From Chara braunii (taxonomy: Eukaryota; Streptophyta; Charophyceae; Charales; Characeae), in assembly GCA_003427395.1 (NCBI GenBank), contig BFEA01000925.1:11000-74999 (forward strand): a stretch of 64,000 nt of DNA, read 5' to 3'. The position numbers and the translations under genes are program-made. Every line of letters begins with the position of its first letter. The first letter of the stretch is position 1. The notes beneath the pieces are model-generated. The model searched no databases. It saw nothing but the letters and a program-made list of their open reading frames with translations, and was not told the origin of the DNA. This document shows, one piece after another, positions 20,154-30,351 of the stretch.

Positions 20154-20346
20154 TGTTTCAAGGCGTTAGCACTCGTTCGCAGGTGAGTTTTTTATTTTTT
20201 ATTTTTTTTTCTTTTGTTTTCTTTCTTTCTGTTTTCCTGTTGATGGCAGTTGGAGCACGGCTAGCAGGGAAGAAACGAGATAAAACGGAAAACTGTAAAA
20301 AAAAAAAAAAAAACAGAGAAAGAAAACGAAAAAACGACGCAATTGC

Positions 20347-20450
20347 CTCGTGGCAGGGACTAGAACAGTCCTTGGGACTGTGTGGGAGCACATAAGCTCC
20401 CACTTCATTTTCTTGCCCAACTCACTGTGGCCACGAGATCTTGAATCTCG
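20347..20450. repeat. multibranched inverted-repeat structure
   Basis: An outer stem CTCGTGGC (20347-20354) / GCCACGAG (20430-20437) encloses two perfect hairpins: ACAGTCC ttg GGACTGT (20365-20381) and GTGGGAGC/GCTCCCAC (20382-20403). It is followed by CGAGAT/ATCTCG (20434-20450), which shares bases with the outer arm. Could fold as a three-way junction in RNA or single-stranded DNA. Confidence 0.7.
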
Positions 20451-20473
20451 CGGCCCAAAGTACTCGCGTGGAA

Positions 20474-20493
20474 GAGAGAGAGAGAGAGAGAGG
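20474..20493 (+). repeat. short (GA)n tract
   Basis: About ten GA dinucleotides between two hairpins of the array. Confidence 0.85.
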
Positions 20494-20503
20494 GACATGG
20501 GAA

Positions 20504-21088
20504 TTGGGAGGGGGAGGACCTTCTCCTCCCAACCTGCCCACTGCCTTCCCCGTTTTCAGGGCAGGGAAGAGAAAAGTGAGGGGTGGACTGTTGTAAGCAA
20601 CTGCATGAACCTGGCCGAATAAATGGTCAGGCGCATGCAGTTGGATTAGTTTTATTCTTTTCCTTTTCTTTTTGTTTATTTCTGTGAGGACACTTGTCCT
20701 CACGTAGTGCTACCTCTGGCAGAAGCTGCCAGAGGTAACTGTCAGGCTCCCGTTTTTGCAGGGAGCCTGAAGATTGAAGTGCCACTAAGGGAAAGGCTAG
20801 GTGCAGCCTTTTCCCCGATGTATCTGCCCTGGAAAAAGGGTCCGGATACATCAAACTGAAAAGGGTTGTATCTTTTCAACCCTTTATCAGAAAAATAAAA
20901 GAAAACCAGATTTGGAAATGGCAGGAGCCCAGCTATCTCGCCAGATTCCGAGATAGCTGGGAAAAAGAAAAAATAAAATAAAATAGGGCAGTTAAAGAAA
21001 CTGCCCCACTCTAAGGTTGTGGCTGTGGTGTGGCCACAGTCAACCCTGGATCCTGGCAGATCAAGGGCTCACAGTGAGCCCGCGATCT
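20504..21088. repeat. hairpin array, third block (densest part)
   Basis: Perfect stems in succession: TTGGGAGG/CCTCCCAA (20504-20532); CAACTGCATG/CATGCAGTTG (20598-20643); GTGAGGAC/GTCCTCAC, 4-nt loop (20684-20703); TACCTCTGGCAG/CTGCCAGAGGTA, 3-nt loop (20711-20737); TCAGGCTCCC/GGGAGCCTGA (20742-20770); GGGAAAGGCT with one-base bulge (20789-20815); GATGTATC/GATACATC (20817-20852); AAAGGGTTG/CAACCCTTT (20860-20885); CCCAGCTATCTCG/CGAGATAGCTGGG (20928-20961); GGGCAGTT/AACTGCCC (20986-21006); GGTTG + CTGTGG / CCACAG + CAACC (21015-21045); AGATC + GGGCTCA / TGAGCCC + GATCT (21059-21088). No ORF of interest. Confidence 0.85.
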
Positions 21089-21393
21089 TACCTTGGGGCT
21101 GGAGTTACGTCTAACCCTCCTCAACCAATATAAAACAGGCACTGCCCCCCAGCTGCCACACAATGCACTCGTGTTGCCAGTGTGGGACGAGCACACTTGA
21201 GTGTTGCTAGCTGTTGCAGCTGCTGCCTGAGGCAACGTGAGGAGAGGCTGGAGGTCTGCACAGGAGCGCAAGGAGGAGATCTGGGCAGCCATAGCCAAGG
21301 CAGGGGGCACTGTGCTCCCCTCCCCTCTAGCTGGTGCTGGTCCCAGGGGACAGACCCAGTGGCGTTGCGGGACTACGACAGTACGGCACAGTG

Positions 21394-21418
21394 AAATTTG
21401 GGCCTGGGGCCCAAATTT
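21394..21418. repeat. 11-bp-stem hairpin with 3-nt loop
   Basis: AAATTTGGGCC tgg GGCCCAAATTT, perfect. It directly precedes the 54-bp repeats. Confidence 0.9.
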
Positions 21419-21440
21419 TACTAGTTTTCGCCTGCTGTTT

Positions 21441-21622
21441 TTTATTGCGGTAGTACGAAAGTGCTTTCGAAATTCTGCAGCGGCAACACGGCTTTTTACG
21501 GCAGCGGTACGGAAGTGCTGCCGAAATTTTGCGACAGTAACGTGGGCTTTTACGGCAGCGGTACGGAAGTGCTGCCGAAATTCTGCGGTGGAAACGCGGC
21601 TTTTTACGGCAGCGGTGTGAGC
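21441..21622 (+). repeat. 54-bp tandem repeat containing a hairpin (3.4 units)
   Basis: The unit GTGCTGCCGAAATT recurs at 21461, 21515 and 21569, exactly 54 bp apart, and a fourth partial unit ends at 21622. Each unit holds CGGCAGC ... GCTGCCG, a 7-bp stem that is decayed in unit 1 only. Because 54 is a multiple of three, several frames on both strands are open with 18-aa periodicity. I see no other sign that they are translated. Confidence 0.85.
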
Positions 21623-21699
21623 AAACCCGGGGAGGGGGCCCTGTTCGTCGCTGAAGCCAGGGACAGCGATGCCTGTCACTCGTCGTGCCCACTTTAGAG

Positions 21700-24600
21700 G
21701 TCCTCAGCGGCGATCAGGGAATGAGGGGTTGCGTTGCCTATCACGCGACCTTCTTTCAACTAGGTTGAAACCTCCCTTCCGCAAATTTAGAACTGACAAT
21801 TTCTAAACAACAATCAATTAAACCTATCCAGCCTAGAGGCTAGAGATCTGAACTTGAACCTGGGAGATCTTCCAATTTTTCAAGTTTGTTGAAAATCTTC
21901 CCTCTCCCTTTTCTCAAATTTCATTCACTTTCAAGTGTACGGTGCACCTGCATAGACCTCCCCTTGGTTTTGACAGATTAGTGGGTTAACCTGGTGAACA
22001 GCACATGTCAGATTTGTGGGTCCCCACCGTCAATCCTGGATCTGACTCACGGTGTGTTACTACCAAGCTTGAATCCCCGAAATCATCGAAGTAGGTTCTT
22101 CCTTTGGATTAGTGGAATGGAGAACCTGATGCAGACGGTTGGTCATTCACACCCTCCTTATTAGTTAGTAGCTTGGCAATGCAACTTTTCACGGTCACCC
22201 ACCCCAAAGTGAAATCAGAATAAGCGTGTCCTTACAAGTCATTTGATGAGAGAAGAAATGAATGGTCACCCTGGACATGAACAAATACACAGCCACGTTC
22301 CTTATGTGTAGTGGACTGGAGTTTTAGCCTGGAATGAATCCCCAGTAGAAGCATGGAAAGATACTTTGGAATAATCTTTAATTGTCCAAAATCAATCTTT
22401 CAACAGATAAAGCACTGGAAGGTGCTTTGACACTTCCTCCCACCAGCTGTAACGTTCGTTCTATGCTCGTGCTCTCCGGTATCATTTTTCACACTCTCTC
22501 CCACCCTCTGCGTGACCGTGCACATCATGCCGCATTCCTGATTTTTTGTTTACCGGATGAGCAATCACAGTAAGGCTCCGCTGATGACCGGGGACCAAAA
22601 CATCAAATGTGATCACTTGCCCGTTCCTTTACTTGCAAATCAAACACGAACACGTCCCCCCCAATGATGGAGTTCATAGCAAGTTCGAATAGTCTGTTGA
22701 TTGGCTTCATTGAGAGGCTTTGTTGATTGGCTCTGTTGTGACCTCTTTTCACAAACAGTCACGCTAACCAAGGGGCCTGTCCCTCTCTCACTGACTCGTT
22801 TACTCTGGGTCTCTTACTCTCTCACCCCTCTTTCTCTGTGTCACTTATGCCACGAACTTCACTTCTCTTCGTGTGATTTCTCTTTCGCTATCGAGTTCCT
22901 TCCTTGCTGCGTGTTCACACTTTCGCTGAATACTCCTTTTCCTTCTGCACTCTCACAGTTTTCCTGCGCTCTCTCTGACTCTCTGCACGCTCTCAGCTTT
23001 ATCTCCGCACTCCCTGGTCCCTTTTGCGCTCTCTCTCTCGCTCTATCAACGCATACACTTTCTTCTCTACCAGCGCACCTCCTTTTCAAGTTTGAATGTA
23101 TCTGGCTGAGCCTCCAGCCAGGTACACCCTCCCTTTTGAGTGCTTTTAACAAGCCATTTCGCTGGCCAGGTGCATCCCATGAATCCCTATTACATAGTGT
23201 AACAAGCCAAAGTTATTCCACGCCACTCGATGTCACTACCTATCTACTACCCACCTCTTTTGACACACCTTATGCTACATATCCAGCCTTGGCTCAAATC
23301 ATGCCAATTACATGCCTCTGAACACAGATGACCACCTATAAGGGCATCCATGACCCACCTTCACCTATTGCCCAATATAAGGGCATCAATTATCCACTAT
23401 CACCTATTGCCCAATGAACTGTTATTTTTACAAGGAAGTTGTTCCACTCCATACGCTGTCTGAAAACGAATTGACCGAGCACACAATATAAACAGGGCAG
23501 CACTCCTACATATCCAGCCATGGCTCAAAATCATTCCAATTACACACCTCATGAACCATTCCAATTACACACCTCATGGCATGGCGCAAAGTCATGCCAA
23601 TTACACACCTCTTTATCTACTACCCTAGCCTAGCTTTTGTGCGTAGCCGCCCAGAGTCGCCCAGCAAAAGTTTCCTTCCCGTCATGCTCAAACAGATTTC
23701 CACCATCAGGCCAGTCCAAGTCCAAAGCCACAAAGTCTGTCTCAAAACGAATTGAGCAAGCACACAATACCAACAGGGCAGCACTCCTACATATGGCATG
23801 GCTCAAAGTCATGCCAATTATACACCTCTTTATCTACTACCCTAGCCTAGCTTTTGTGCGTAGCCGCCCAGAGCCGCCCAGCAAAAGTTTCCTTCCCATC
23901 ATGCTCAAACAGATTTCCACCATCAGGCCAGTCCAAGTCCAAAGCCACAAAGTCACCCAATTGCAAAACAGGCCAGGGGGACGTCACAGCAAAGGTGGCA
24001 ATCTTGTCGGCACACGGTACCTCTCCAAATCTAATCACCTATATTCCCTAACTATTAGCAATGATGTCGTACTAGTATCCTCACAAAGAGGTCACTCTCT
24101 CGGATTAGCTCTCACGCTTCCAATCACACAACGTGGGCGGGGTCTATGGTCACTACCAGGGATTCCTTGTACTTTCCCGCCCAGAGCTAGTTCCACAACG
24201 CCACCTCACTCACGCTTTAGCAGGCTTGCGACGCAATCGGGAGGTCGAAGTCGTGTCGTGGAGGATGGGACACAGAATACGCGACGTGTATCTTCCTGTC
24301 TGGCGCGGCCCTCGGAACCATGTCTCAGGATCAGTGACAAAGGAGGGGTGCGTAAATCTCTTATTCTCTGGCAGGCGCTTGTTATGGAGAGCGAGATTCT
24401 CCACAGTCTCGTTGTGAGTGGTGGAAGTCTTGTCAGGGTTCGGCAGGTCTAACCGTCTCTAACGTCAGTGGCTCCAAGTCAATCCAACAGAACAAGGGAT
24501 CTGTCGCTTGAGCAACGTGCTTCCGAGATTCCGCTTGGAGCATAAAACAATATGCTCTCAGACTGTCATCCGAGTTTGACCTTATCAGCAATCGAATCGC

Positions 24601-24760
24601 CGACACTCCTTTCATTGGCAGGATCTCGCAATCAGCGCCCGAACATTTCTCTGCCATTGCCATCGTTTTTTGCATGGAAGGATGCCTTGCGAACTTGAGG
24701 AAAGGTATGGTCGGCGTACGATCATCTTCTAATGGTCGACGCAGCACGATTTGAAGCTTC
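21700..24760. other. gene-poor stretch with local duplications
   Basis: No recognisable protein. A 206-codon open frame at 22701-23321 is composed of pyrimidine-rich DNA without domains. A duplicated block with period 217 bp starts at 23611 and 23828 (CTTTATCTACTACCCTAGCC... to ...AAAGCCACAAAGTC) and a third, partial relative begins near 23458. Otherwise unremarkable. Confidence 0.6.
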
Positions 24761-24821
24761 ATTTCCCAAATGCGGAGAGAAGGTTAACAACAGTCGTATT
24801 TTTCATCACCACTTCAGGACA

Positions 24822-25199
24822 CCCTTCACCACTTCAGGATGCAGCCTGCCTAAACAAGTGGTTTTCAGGGTCTTCGGACCTTTCACCACTTCATGACCAT
24901 TCAGGTCTGAAAATCCTGAACGATCCTGAAGTGGTGAAAGCTCCGAAGACCCTGAAAACCACCTGTTTAGGCAGGCTGCATCCTCAAGTGGTGAAAGGTG
25001 ATTTTCATGGTCTTCGGACCTTTCACCACTTCAGGACCATTCAGGATTTTCAGGCTGCCCAAAACTCTCACTTGACGACTTCAGGACACCCTTCACCACT
25101 CCAGGATGCAGCCTGCCTAAACAGGTGGTTTTCAGGGTCTTCGGACCTTTCACCACTTCAAGACCATTCAGGATTTTCAGACTGCCCAAAACGCTCACT
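24822..25199. repeat. foldback palindrome plus direct copies
   Basis: Arms of about 84 bp, 24822-24905 and 24915-24998, are inverted copies separated by 9 nt, with only a few mismatches; both carry the GCAGCCTGCCTAAACA core. A direct partial copy follows at 25006-25075 and a fuller one at 25077-25199, each with TCTTCGGACCTTTCACCACT. Likely a foldback or MITE-like element with later duplication. Confidence 0.8.
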
Positions 25200-25564
25200 T
25201 CAAAATTTTCATTCCTGGATTTTCAGCTACCCGATAACCACTTGTGCAAATGCGGAGTACCATAGGAACAATGCGAAGTCGGTCCTGTGCTTGGAGCTCA
25301 TCAAATTTCGCATCTAGCAGCAGCATTCGCCTGACGTGGATATCGTTGAAAACTCTGTTCTCTTCCTCTTGTTGTATTGGACCCGGATTTTCCTCCTCCT
25401 CTTCTATCCTCTGATACTCCATCAATTCCATATCATCTATCTGTACTTGCTCTATCTCCTTTAGCCTCTGTACTGGACAGGAGGGGTGGGAGAGCTGCTA
25501 AGGACGAGGGGATTGGCCCATGTCGTGCCAGGTCGAGGAACTATCATCTCTTCGCTAAACTTAT

Positions 25565-25612
25565 CAGCAGGGGCAGGGGCAGGAGGGGCAGGGGCAGGGG
25601 CGGGAGGACCGG
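25565..25612 (+). repeat. GGGGCA minisatellite
   Basis: Repeats of GGGGCAGGAGGGGCAGG type, inside the 3' part of the minus-strand LINE ORF1 region. Confidence 0.8.
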
Positions 25613-25675
25613 TGGGTAGGGTTCCTCCGCCGGGGCATTCAGGAGGGGCTTCTGTCGTTTGGCCTTTTCAGCCTC

Positions 25676-27813
25676 TTATGTACTCACGTCCTGGTCGGAT
25701 GCCGCACTCTGGGCAATCCTCGTCTTCTTCCTTGATTTTTCCCTCTTCCTGCCCAACCAAACATGTTGAGGTTCCTCCATGCCCTCATCCCAGAGCGATT
25801 CTATCTCTTTCCTAGCGTCAAATTCGAGTTGATCTTGATTCTGCAATTGGCTCGTCAGTGGCTGTAGAGCATGAGGTGGTCGGGTCTGCTCCAATTGAAG
25901 ATCGTTCAGTCCTTGGAGAATCTGGTCCTGCGTCGGCCGGCTGGGGTCTTCGTCTCTCTCGACAACAATTTTTTGGCCTTCATCGGTCGCCAGTGTCGTA
26001 GCATCGTGAGGGCCTTCGTTGACTTCTTGTCTCTCTTCCCGCCCCTCTTCAGGGGCAGTCTTCCGAGCCTCCCCGCTCACCAATAGGTTTCCGTTATTGG
26101 TAGCGTGGGGGCCGCAGTCAGCCGTCTGTCTCTGTTCTCTGTCTTCCAGCAAGGATCCAGAGCACTCCTGCAGCCAGCCGCCTTTCGTCAACCCTTGCAG
26201 CGGTTTTGACTTCCTATCTGTCCCTGTTAGGGTTTCATCATCCATCCTCTTTTTTTGGCTATCACCCACCAATCCCGCCGAGGGTATTACTTGCTGGCTT
26301 GGGCCTTGTCCTTCCTTCAATTCCAGCCGCTCGCTCCGCCGCTCGCTCCCCTGCTTTTGTCCAACTTCTTCCTTCTCTCCATCTGAGCCCACTTCCATAT
26401 CACTTTCCACTGTCTCAGCCTCCTTCTCCTTCATGGAGCGGGGCCGGTCTTGCCGATCTCCGGTCTCCAGTTTATCCTTACTCATCTGCGCAGCCGCCTT
26501 TTCCGTCGTCTTCTCCGTCGGGGCCGATTGTCTCGTGCTTTTGTCAGCTTGCATGCCGCTCTTCTTTCCGCAGGATGCTTGGTCTTCGTCCATTTGTGTG
26601 TCCTTGATTGTTGCCTCGTGCGGCGCCTGCTGGCCAGCCAGGCCATTGTCGTGGCGAGTTTGCTTCACGTCTGTAGTCCTCCCTTCCTGCGTTTTCGGCG
26701 AGCCAGGTAAGTCAGGCAACGCGGCGTCCGGTGTTTTACCCCGCCCCTGCATCTGCTGTTCCACGTGGCGCTGTCGAGGTTGTGTTACTTTCTAGCCCGT
26801 TTCCAGTCTCCGATGCGATTGCTCGGTCGCCCCGCCTCGAGGTACTCGGGTCTGCTGTCCAGGGAGGTAGGGTGCATTGCCCACTTCCTTGACGTCTCCC
26901 AAGCTGTCATTCATGACGATCTCGGCGAAGATGATCTGGTCAAACTCTCTCTAATTGTGAGCCCATGCCTCTATCTCCGTGTGTTCATCGTTCGGCAATC
27001 CCGGGTCCCTCCTGAGTCGCTCCTCTCGGCTGGCCATCTCTTCTTTCGTTTCTGCGGGCGTGAGGCATCTGGCAACTCTCGCCAAGTGTCCATGCCTGTG
27101 ACAGTGTTCGCACCATGGCGTTTCGCTCGTGACGCATCTGACCTTTGGACGTCCATAATATGCCTGCGCCACTGCCAAGCGTTCTAGGGCTTGGCTTCTC
27201 AGTGGTGGATGCAAATCGAAGCGGACGGATTCCTTGCCTTCTGAGTCTATCGTCCACTTTCCTTGTTCATTTTTGACTGCTCCAAAGAAGGCTTCGGCAA
27301 CTTGCTTGAGGAAGAGAGCCACCATAGGAGAGGGCTGCACAAATTTGACCCAAGGATTTGCTCGCCTCTCCTGAAGCTTCGTCCACTCGAGCTCCTTGGG
27401 GGCCATCCACGGCGTGAATCGAATGTAGCGTATTCTATCTCCCACTGCGATAGCCTCCCGTTGTTTCTCGTAAATCAGCCAATTCCACAAGTCTGCCGTT
27501 GGTGCCCAATAGAAGGCGGCGGTGCTGCCTTCAAGTGTCAGCCGCCCCGAGTGTCCCCCTTGGCCCTTATCCGGCCAACTTCTTGTTTCCCAATCTTTGA
27601 CCCATTCCATTTTCGTTTTAGGAGTGAAATCTTTTAGAGGGTCGTCAAAGCACATAAGGATAACATGCGCGCGTAGGTATGTGATTTGCGCCTTGGCCAC
27701 TTTTCACCTATCCACAGCGTACACTCCCCGTCTTCATAGTCGGTGAGGTTCGGCTTACCCGGAGCCTCCGGTTCCCGCTCCTGCTGAGGTTGAGTCCTCA
27801 TGGCGGTGGCCAT
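25676..27813 (-). pseudogene. LINE ORF1 (nucleic-acid-binding protein), decayed
   Basis: ORF1 of a non-LTR retrotransposon on the minus strand. It starts MATAMRTQ at 27813; a frameshift near 27700 leads into a long frame with stops at 26951-26953 and near 26810. It shows an RFTPWMAPKELEW block and VRFDLHPP, then the knuckle TPWCEHCHRHGHLARVARC (CX2CX4HX6C). A long acidic, Lys/Gln-rich tail follows, ending DVST at 25676. The plus-strand LINE at 54.6-55.3 kb has the same blocks in the same order, which supports this reading. No ORF2 follows, so the copy is truncated. Confidence 0.75.
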
Positions 27814-27824
27814 CGCAGTCGCGT

Positions 27825-28388
27825 CTAGTCCTCCCCACTTTCTCTCTCTACTTTAGTCACAGTCTGCTCGTCGGCAGAATCCGATGAGTCGGTACTCGTG
27901 TAATACCCTAATCTACCCGGGTTACGGGGCTGTCTTCGCGAGGAAGATGGCGCCTCTTTTCCGGCAATCGGCTCGCTAAGATACAATCTATCCCTATCCG
28001 TCGTCGGCAGAACGACCGGAGCCTTGCCTTTGGCGTGGTTTTCTACTTTCTCGGAAATGGTAGGTTGGGTTCTACGTCGTCGCCGCCGTCGGAGAGGTGG
28101 TGATCGATTTAGGGGTTCGGTTGACACTCGAGGCCCTACGGAGTTCGGGAGGGGGGGGCGACTCGGTTGTACCCGTCTTTCTTGTGAGGAGGAGGTCGGG
28201 TACTGGTTCGCCTGCCAGGTGGGGTCAAACGCCCGCAACCATCTCTCCTCCTGCTCTATCCTATACCGCAGCCAGCTAGTCTGGGCTTCAAGCCTACGCT
28301 GCTCGCGTCTCGTCAACCATCGTGCCACAGTCGAGGCCCAGATTTGTTGAATCCCTCCTCTACGCCCTATTTCCACGCACACCGCCAA
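27825..28388 (-). CDS. hypothetical ORF upstream of LINE ORF1
   Basis: About 187 codons ending 11 nt before the ORF1 ATG (27813), on the same strand. No in-frame ATG starts it; the frame is open to about 28405. It contains a helical Arg/Trp-rich N-terminus (RWLTRREQRRLEAQ), an RRRRRRRR run and a Ser/Asp-rich tail (STDSSDSADEQ). It could be a LINE 5' ORF or an exon. No domain recognised. Confidence 0.4.
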   Translation of the reverse strand: MAVCVEIGRRGGIQQIWASTVARWLTRREQRRLEAQTSWLRYRIEQEERWLRAFDPTWQANQYPTSSSQERRVQPSRPPLPNSVGPRVSTEPLNRSPPLRRRRRRRTQPTISEKVENHAKGKAPVVLPTTDRDRLYLSEPIAGKEAPSSSRRQPRNPGRLGYYTSTDSSDSADEQTVTKVERESGED

Positions 28389-28470
28389 CGCAGCCAGCCA
28401 GTCAATCCATCATCCCGTGGTCAGCAGATCCCACTAGGTAATCACCTTGCTCCCTATCCAAAGGATTTGT

Positions 28471-28689
28471 CTACAGCAGATGTACGCCAACGTCCAGGTA
28501 AGGATTAGCAGTGCACATTTTACCTATGTCCACAATTACAATTCGCCAGGCTTGCGCTAAGGCTGCCCATAAGGCTGTAACAAGCCTATGAATTCCATCC
28601 GCCTGTCTTGCTAACATCCATCCCAAAATCAACAAAAACACCACCCATATCCTCTCCTCGTCGCCCATATAATCTCCGTCAAGAGTCAA
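28471..28689 (-). CDS. small hydrophobic ORF, uncertain
   Basis: 72 codons with a possible membrane helix (WVVFLLILGWMLA) and a second Trp/Ala-rich helix. It lies upstream of the LINE-associated ORF on the same strand. No family recognised; may be fortuitous. Confidence 0.2.
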   Translation of the reverse strand: MTLDGDYMGDEERIWVVFLLILGWMLARQADGIHRLVTALWAALAQAWRIVIVDIGKMCTANPYLDVGVHLL

Positions 28690-28719
28690 TCACTCGTACT
28701 CTGATCGTTCATCTTCTCC

Positions 28720-29150
28720 GCCCAACTGAGCGCCGCTGTCCCACACCAGCTCCCTAGCTGCCTGCTTCTAACAATTTTGTCGTTAGTCTCCGCTTGTTAC
28801 TTCTCCGCCCAGCTAAGCGCCGCTCTCCCACACCAGCTTCCTCGCCGTCTAGTTCCAACAGTTTCGTCGTCGATCTCCGCTTGTTAGCGTTTTTCTATTC
28901 TCTTCCTATTAGAGCTCCAATCACGCCTCACCTGCGCATTTGAAAGTTCTTTCTCCGCTCGGCTGGGCGCCGCTTATCCCTCACTTCTTGTCCTCTCGCT
29001 TTCCCACCTCCACTCACATATCAGTTCTCCATCTTGCGCCCTGGATACTTTTTTCTCCGCTAAGCTCAGCACCGCTTATCTCCCACTTCTCGTCCTCTCA
29101 CTTTCCCACCTCCACTCGCTTGTCAGTTCTCCATCTAATCTTCTTCCGCT
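28720..29150. repeat. two pairs of tandem repeats (about 90 and 103 bp)
   Basis: CTCCGCCCA(A/G)CT(G/A)AGCGCCGCT.. recurs near 28718 and 28806. A related longer unit (TTCTCCGC...CTTTCCCACCTCCACTC..TCAGTTCTCCATC) recurs near 28951 and 29052. All share TCTCCGC and GCGCCGCT, so they are diverged forms of one repeat. Confidence 0.7.
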
Positions 29151-29606
29151 TCCTTTCCGGCGGTCTTCCAGGTAGGGCTTTCTTCCACTGTCCTCTGCTC
29201 TGCATCCTGGCCGCGTCGTGTTTCCATCGCTCATCACCTCCACCTTCCAGTCCCATATCCTCGACTCGTCCTCTTCAATCTTCAATCCGGAGTTCTTGTC
29301 TCTCTTTTCTCGTTGGTTCGTCGCAGTTGCATTTCCCGCTCTCATCCCCCCGCCCTTTCACTCCTCCCCACCCGCCACTTCCAAACTATCTTCCCGGCGG
29401 TCCACGTTCCTAGTCTAGGTATCCCTCCCGTCCTCCCCTCCCATCCTCCCCGCTGTGTGTCAGGCCGCGGTGAAGGTCTCCCTTCCACGTTGTGCGTTGG
29501 TCGGCGTCTCTCTACACTATTCTCGCGCTCATTCTCTTCACTCCGCTCTCACGCTCTCGCTCGCTCTCACAGTTTGTATTCGCTCTTACAGTTTGTATTC
29601 GCTCTC

Positions 29607-29608
<2 letters not shown>

Positions 29609-29652
<44 letters not shown>
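29609..29652 (+). repeat. poly(T), 44 nt
   Basis: Uninterrupted T-run. Read on the minus strand it would be the poly(A) tail of a retroposon to its right, but no minus-strand element is recognised there. Confidence 0.9.
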
Positions 29653-29655
<3 letters not shown>

Positions 29656-29754
29656 AAAACACACCCCACTGGGGTGCTAGTGTGTATTCATACTGGAAAA
29701 ATAAAAATCAAATGAGCTTTTGCCCTTTTGCTCCACACGAGATTTCTGTTCTAT

Positions 29755-30342
29755 GGCAAGAGTCCGAGTGGTTAGGACACCGGCTAGATAAGGTTGCGGG
29801 TTCAAATCCACTTCCTTGTGCATAGGTTGTCGTTTCACGCTCTCATACCGCACAGCCATTCACACACCGGTTGCTGTGGGTTGGAGTCGGTGTTGGGGGG
29901 ATCGAGTCCCAGCTGCAGTCTGTTCCTGGGGGGTGGGTTTACGCTGTCGATGTGGAAAGTGTTGGGATAACGCGCTGATGGCGCGCATGTGGTGGATTTC
30001 GTGTGGGCACGAAATAACCGTGCACGATGTGAGGGATTGAGGACCCTGACAAAAAATACGGGGTCACGGAGGTGGAAACTGCGTCAGCTTGTGGGGGCCG
30101 TCACCGCCTGGGGGCTTTACCGGAAAAATTCCTGAAAAAATCAGGTCCATCGTAGGGGGGAGGTAGCTAGTAGGAGTAGGCTAGCCTCGGGAGGGGGTGC
30201 CTTAAATGGGTTCTTCCATACCAGGGATAGGCACCACGGGGATATGGGGTGCGACTTGGGTGGGACATGCCTCCCTGCACAAAATATCTCTGTGGCCGTC
30301 TCCAACCTGCACAACCTTTAAAAAAAAAAAAAAAAAAAAAAA
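29755..30342 (+). mobile_element. tRNA-headed SINE 1
   Basis: The head has a pol III A box (GTCCGAGTGGTTAGGACAC, near 29762) and B box (GGGTTCAAATCC at 29798), spaced as in a tRNA. A unique G-rich body follows. The 3' end CTGCACAACCTTT leads into 23 A (30320-30342). It does not fold as a tRNA gene with a proper acceptor stem, so SINE and not tRNA. Confidence 0.7.
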
Positions 30343-30351
30343 CTTTGAGAG

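Noticed and set aside
21011-21679. 222-codon minus-strand frame with an 18-residue repeat
   Set aside because: Generated by the 54-bp hairpin repeat; open frames exist on both strands, so periodicity and not coding explains them.
22701-23321. 206-codon open frame on the plus strand
   Set aside because: Pyrimidine-rich, Ser/Leu/Pro-biased translation without domains or neighbours. The composition alone explains the lack of stops.
26019-26795. 258-codon plus-strand frame and its neighbours
   Set aside because: Antisense shadow of the acidic, Ser-poor LINE ORF1 tail, which has a supported homologue elsewhere in the window.
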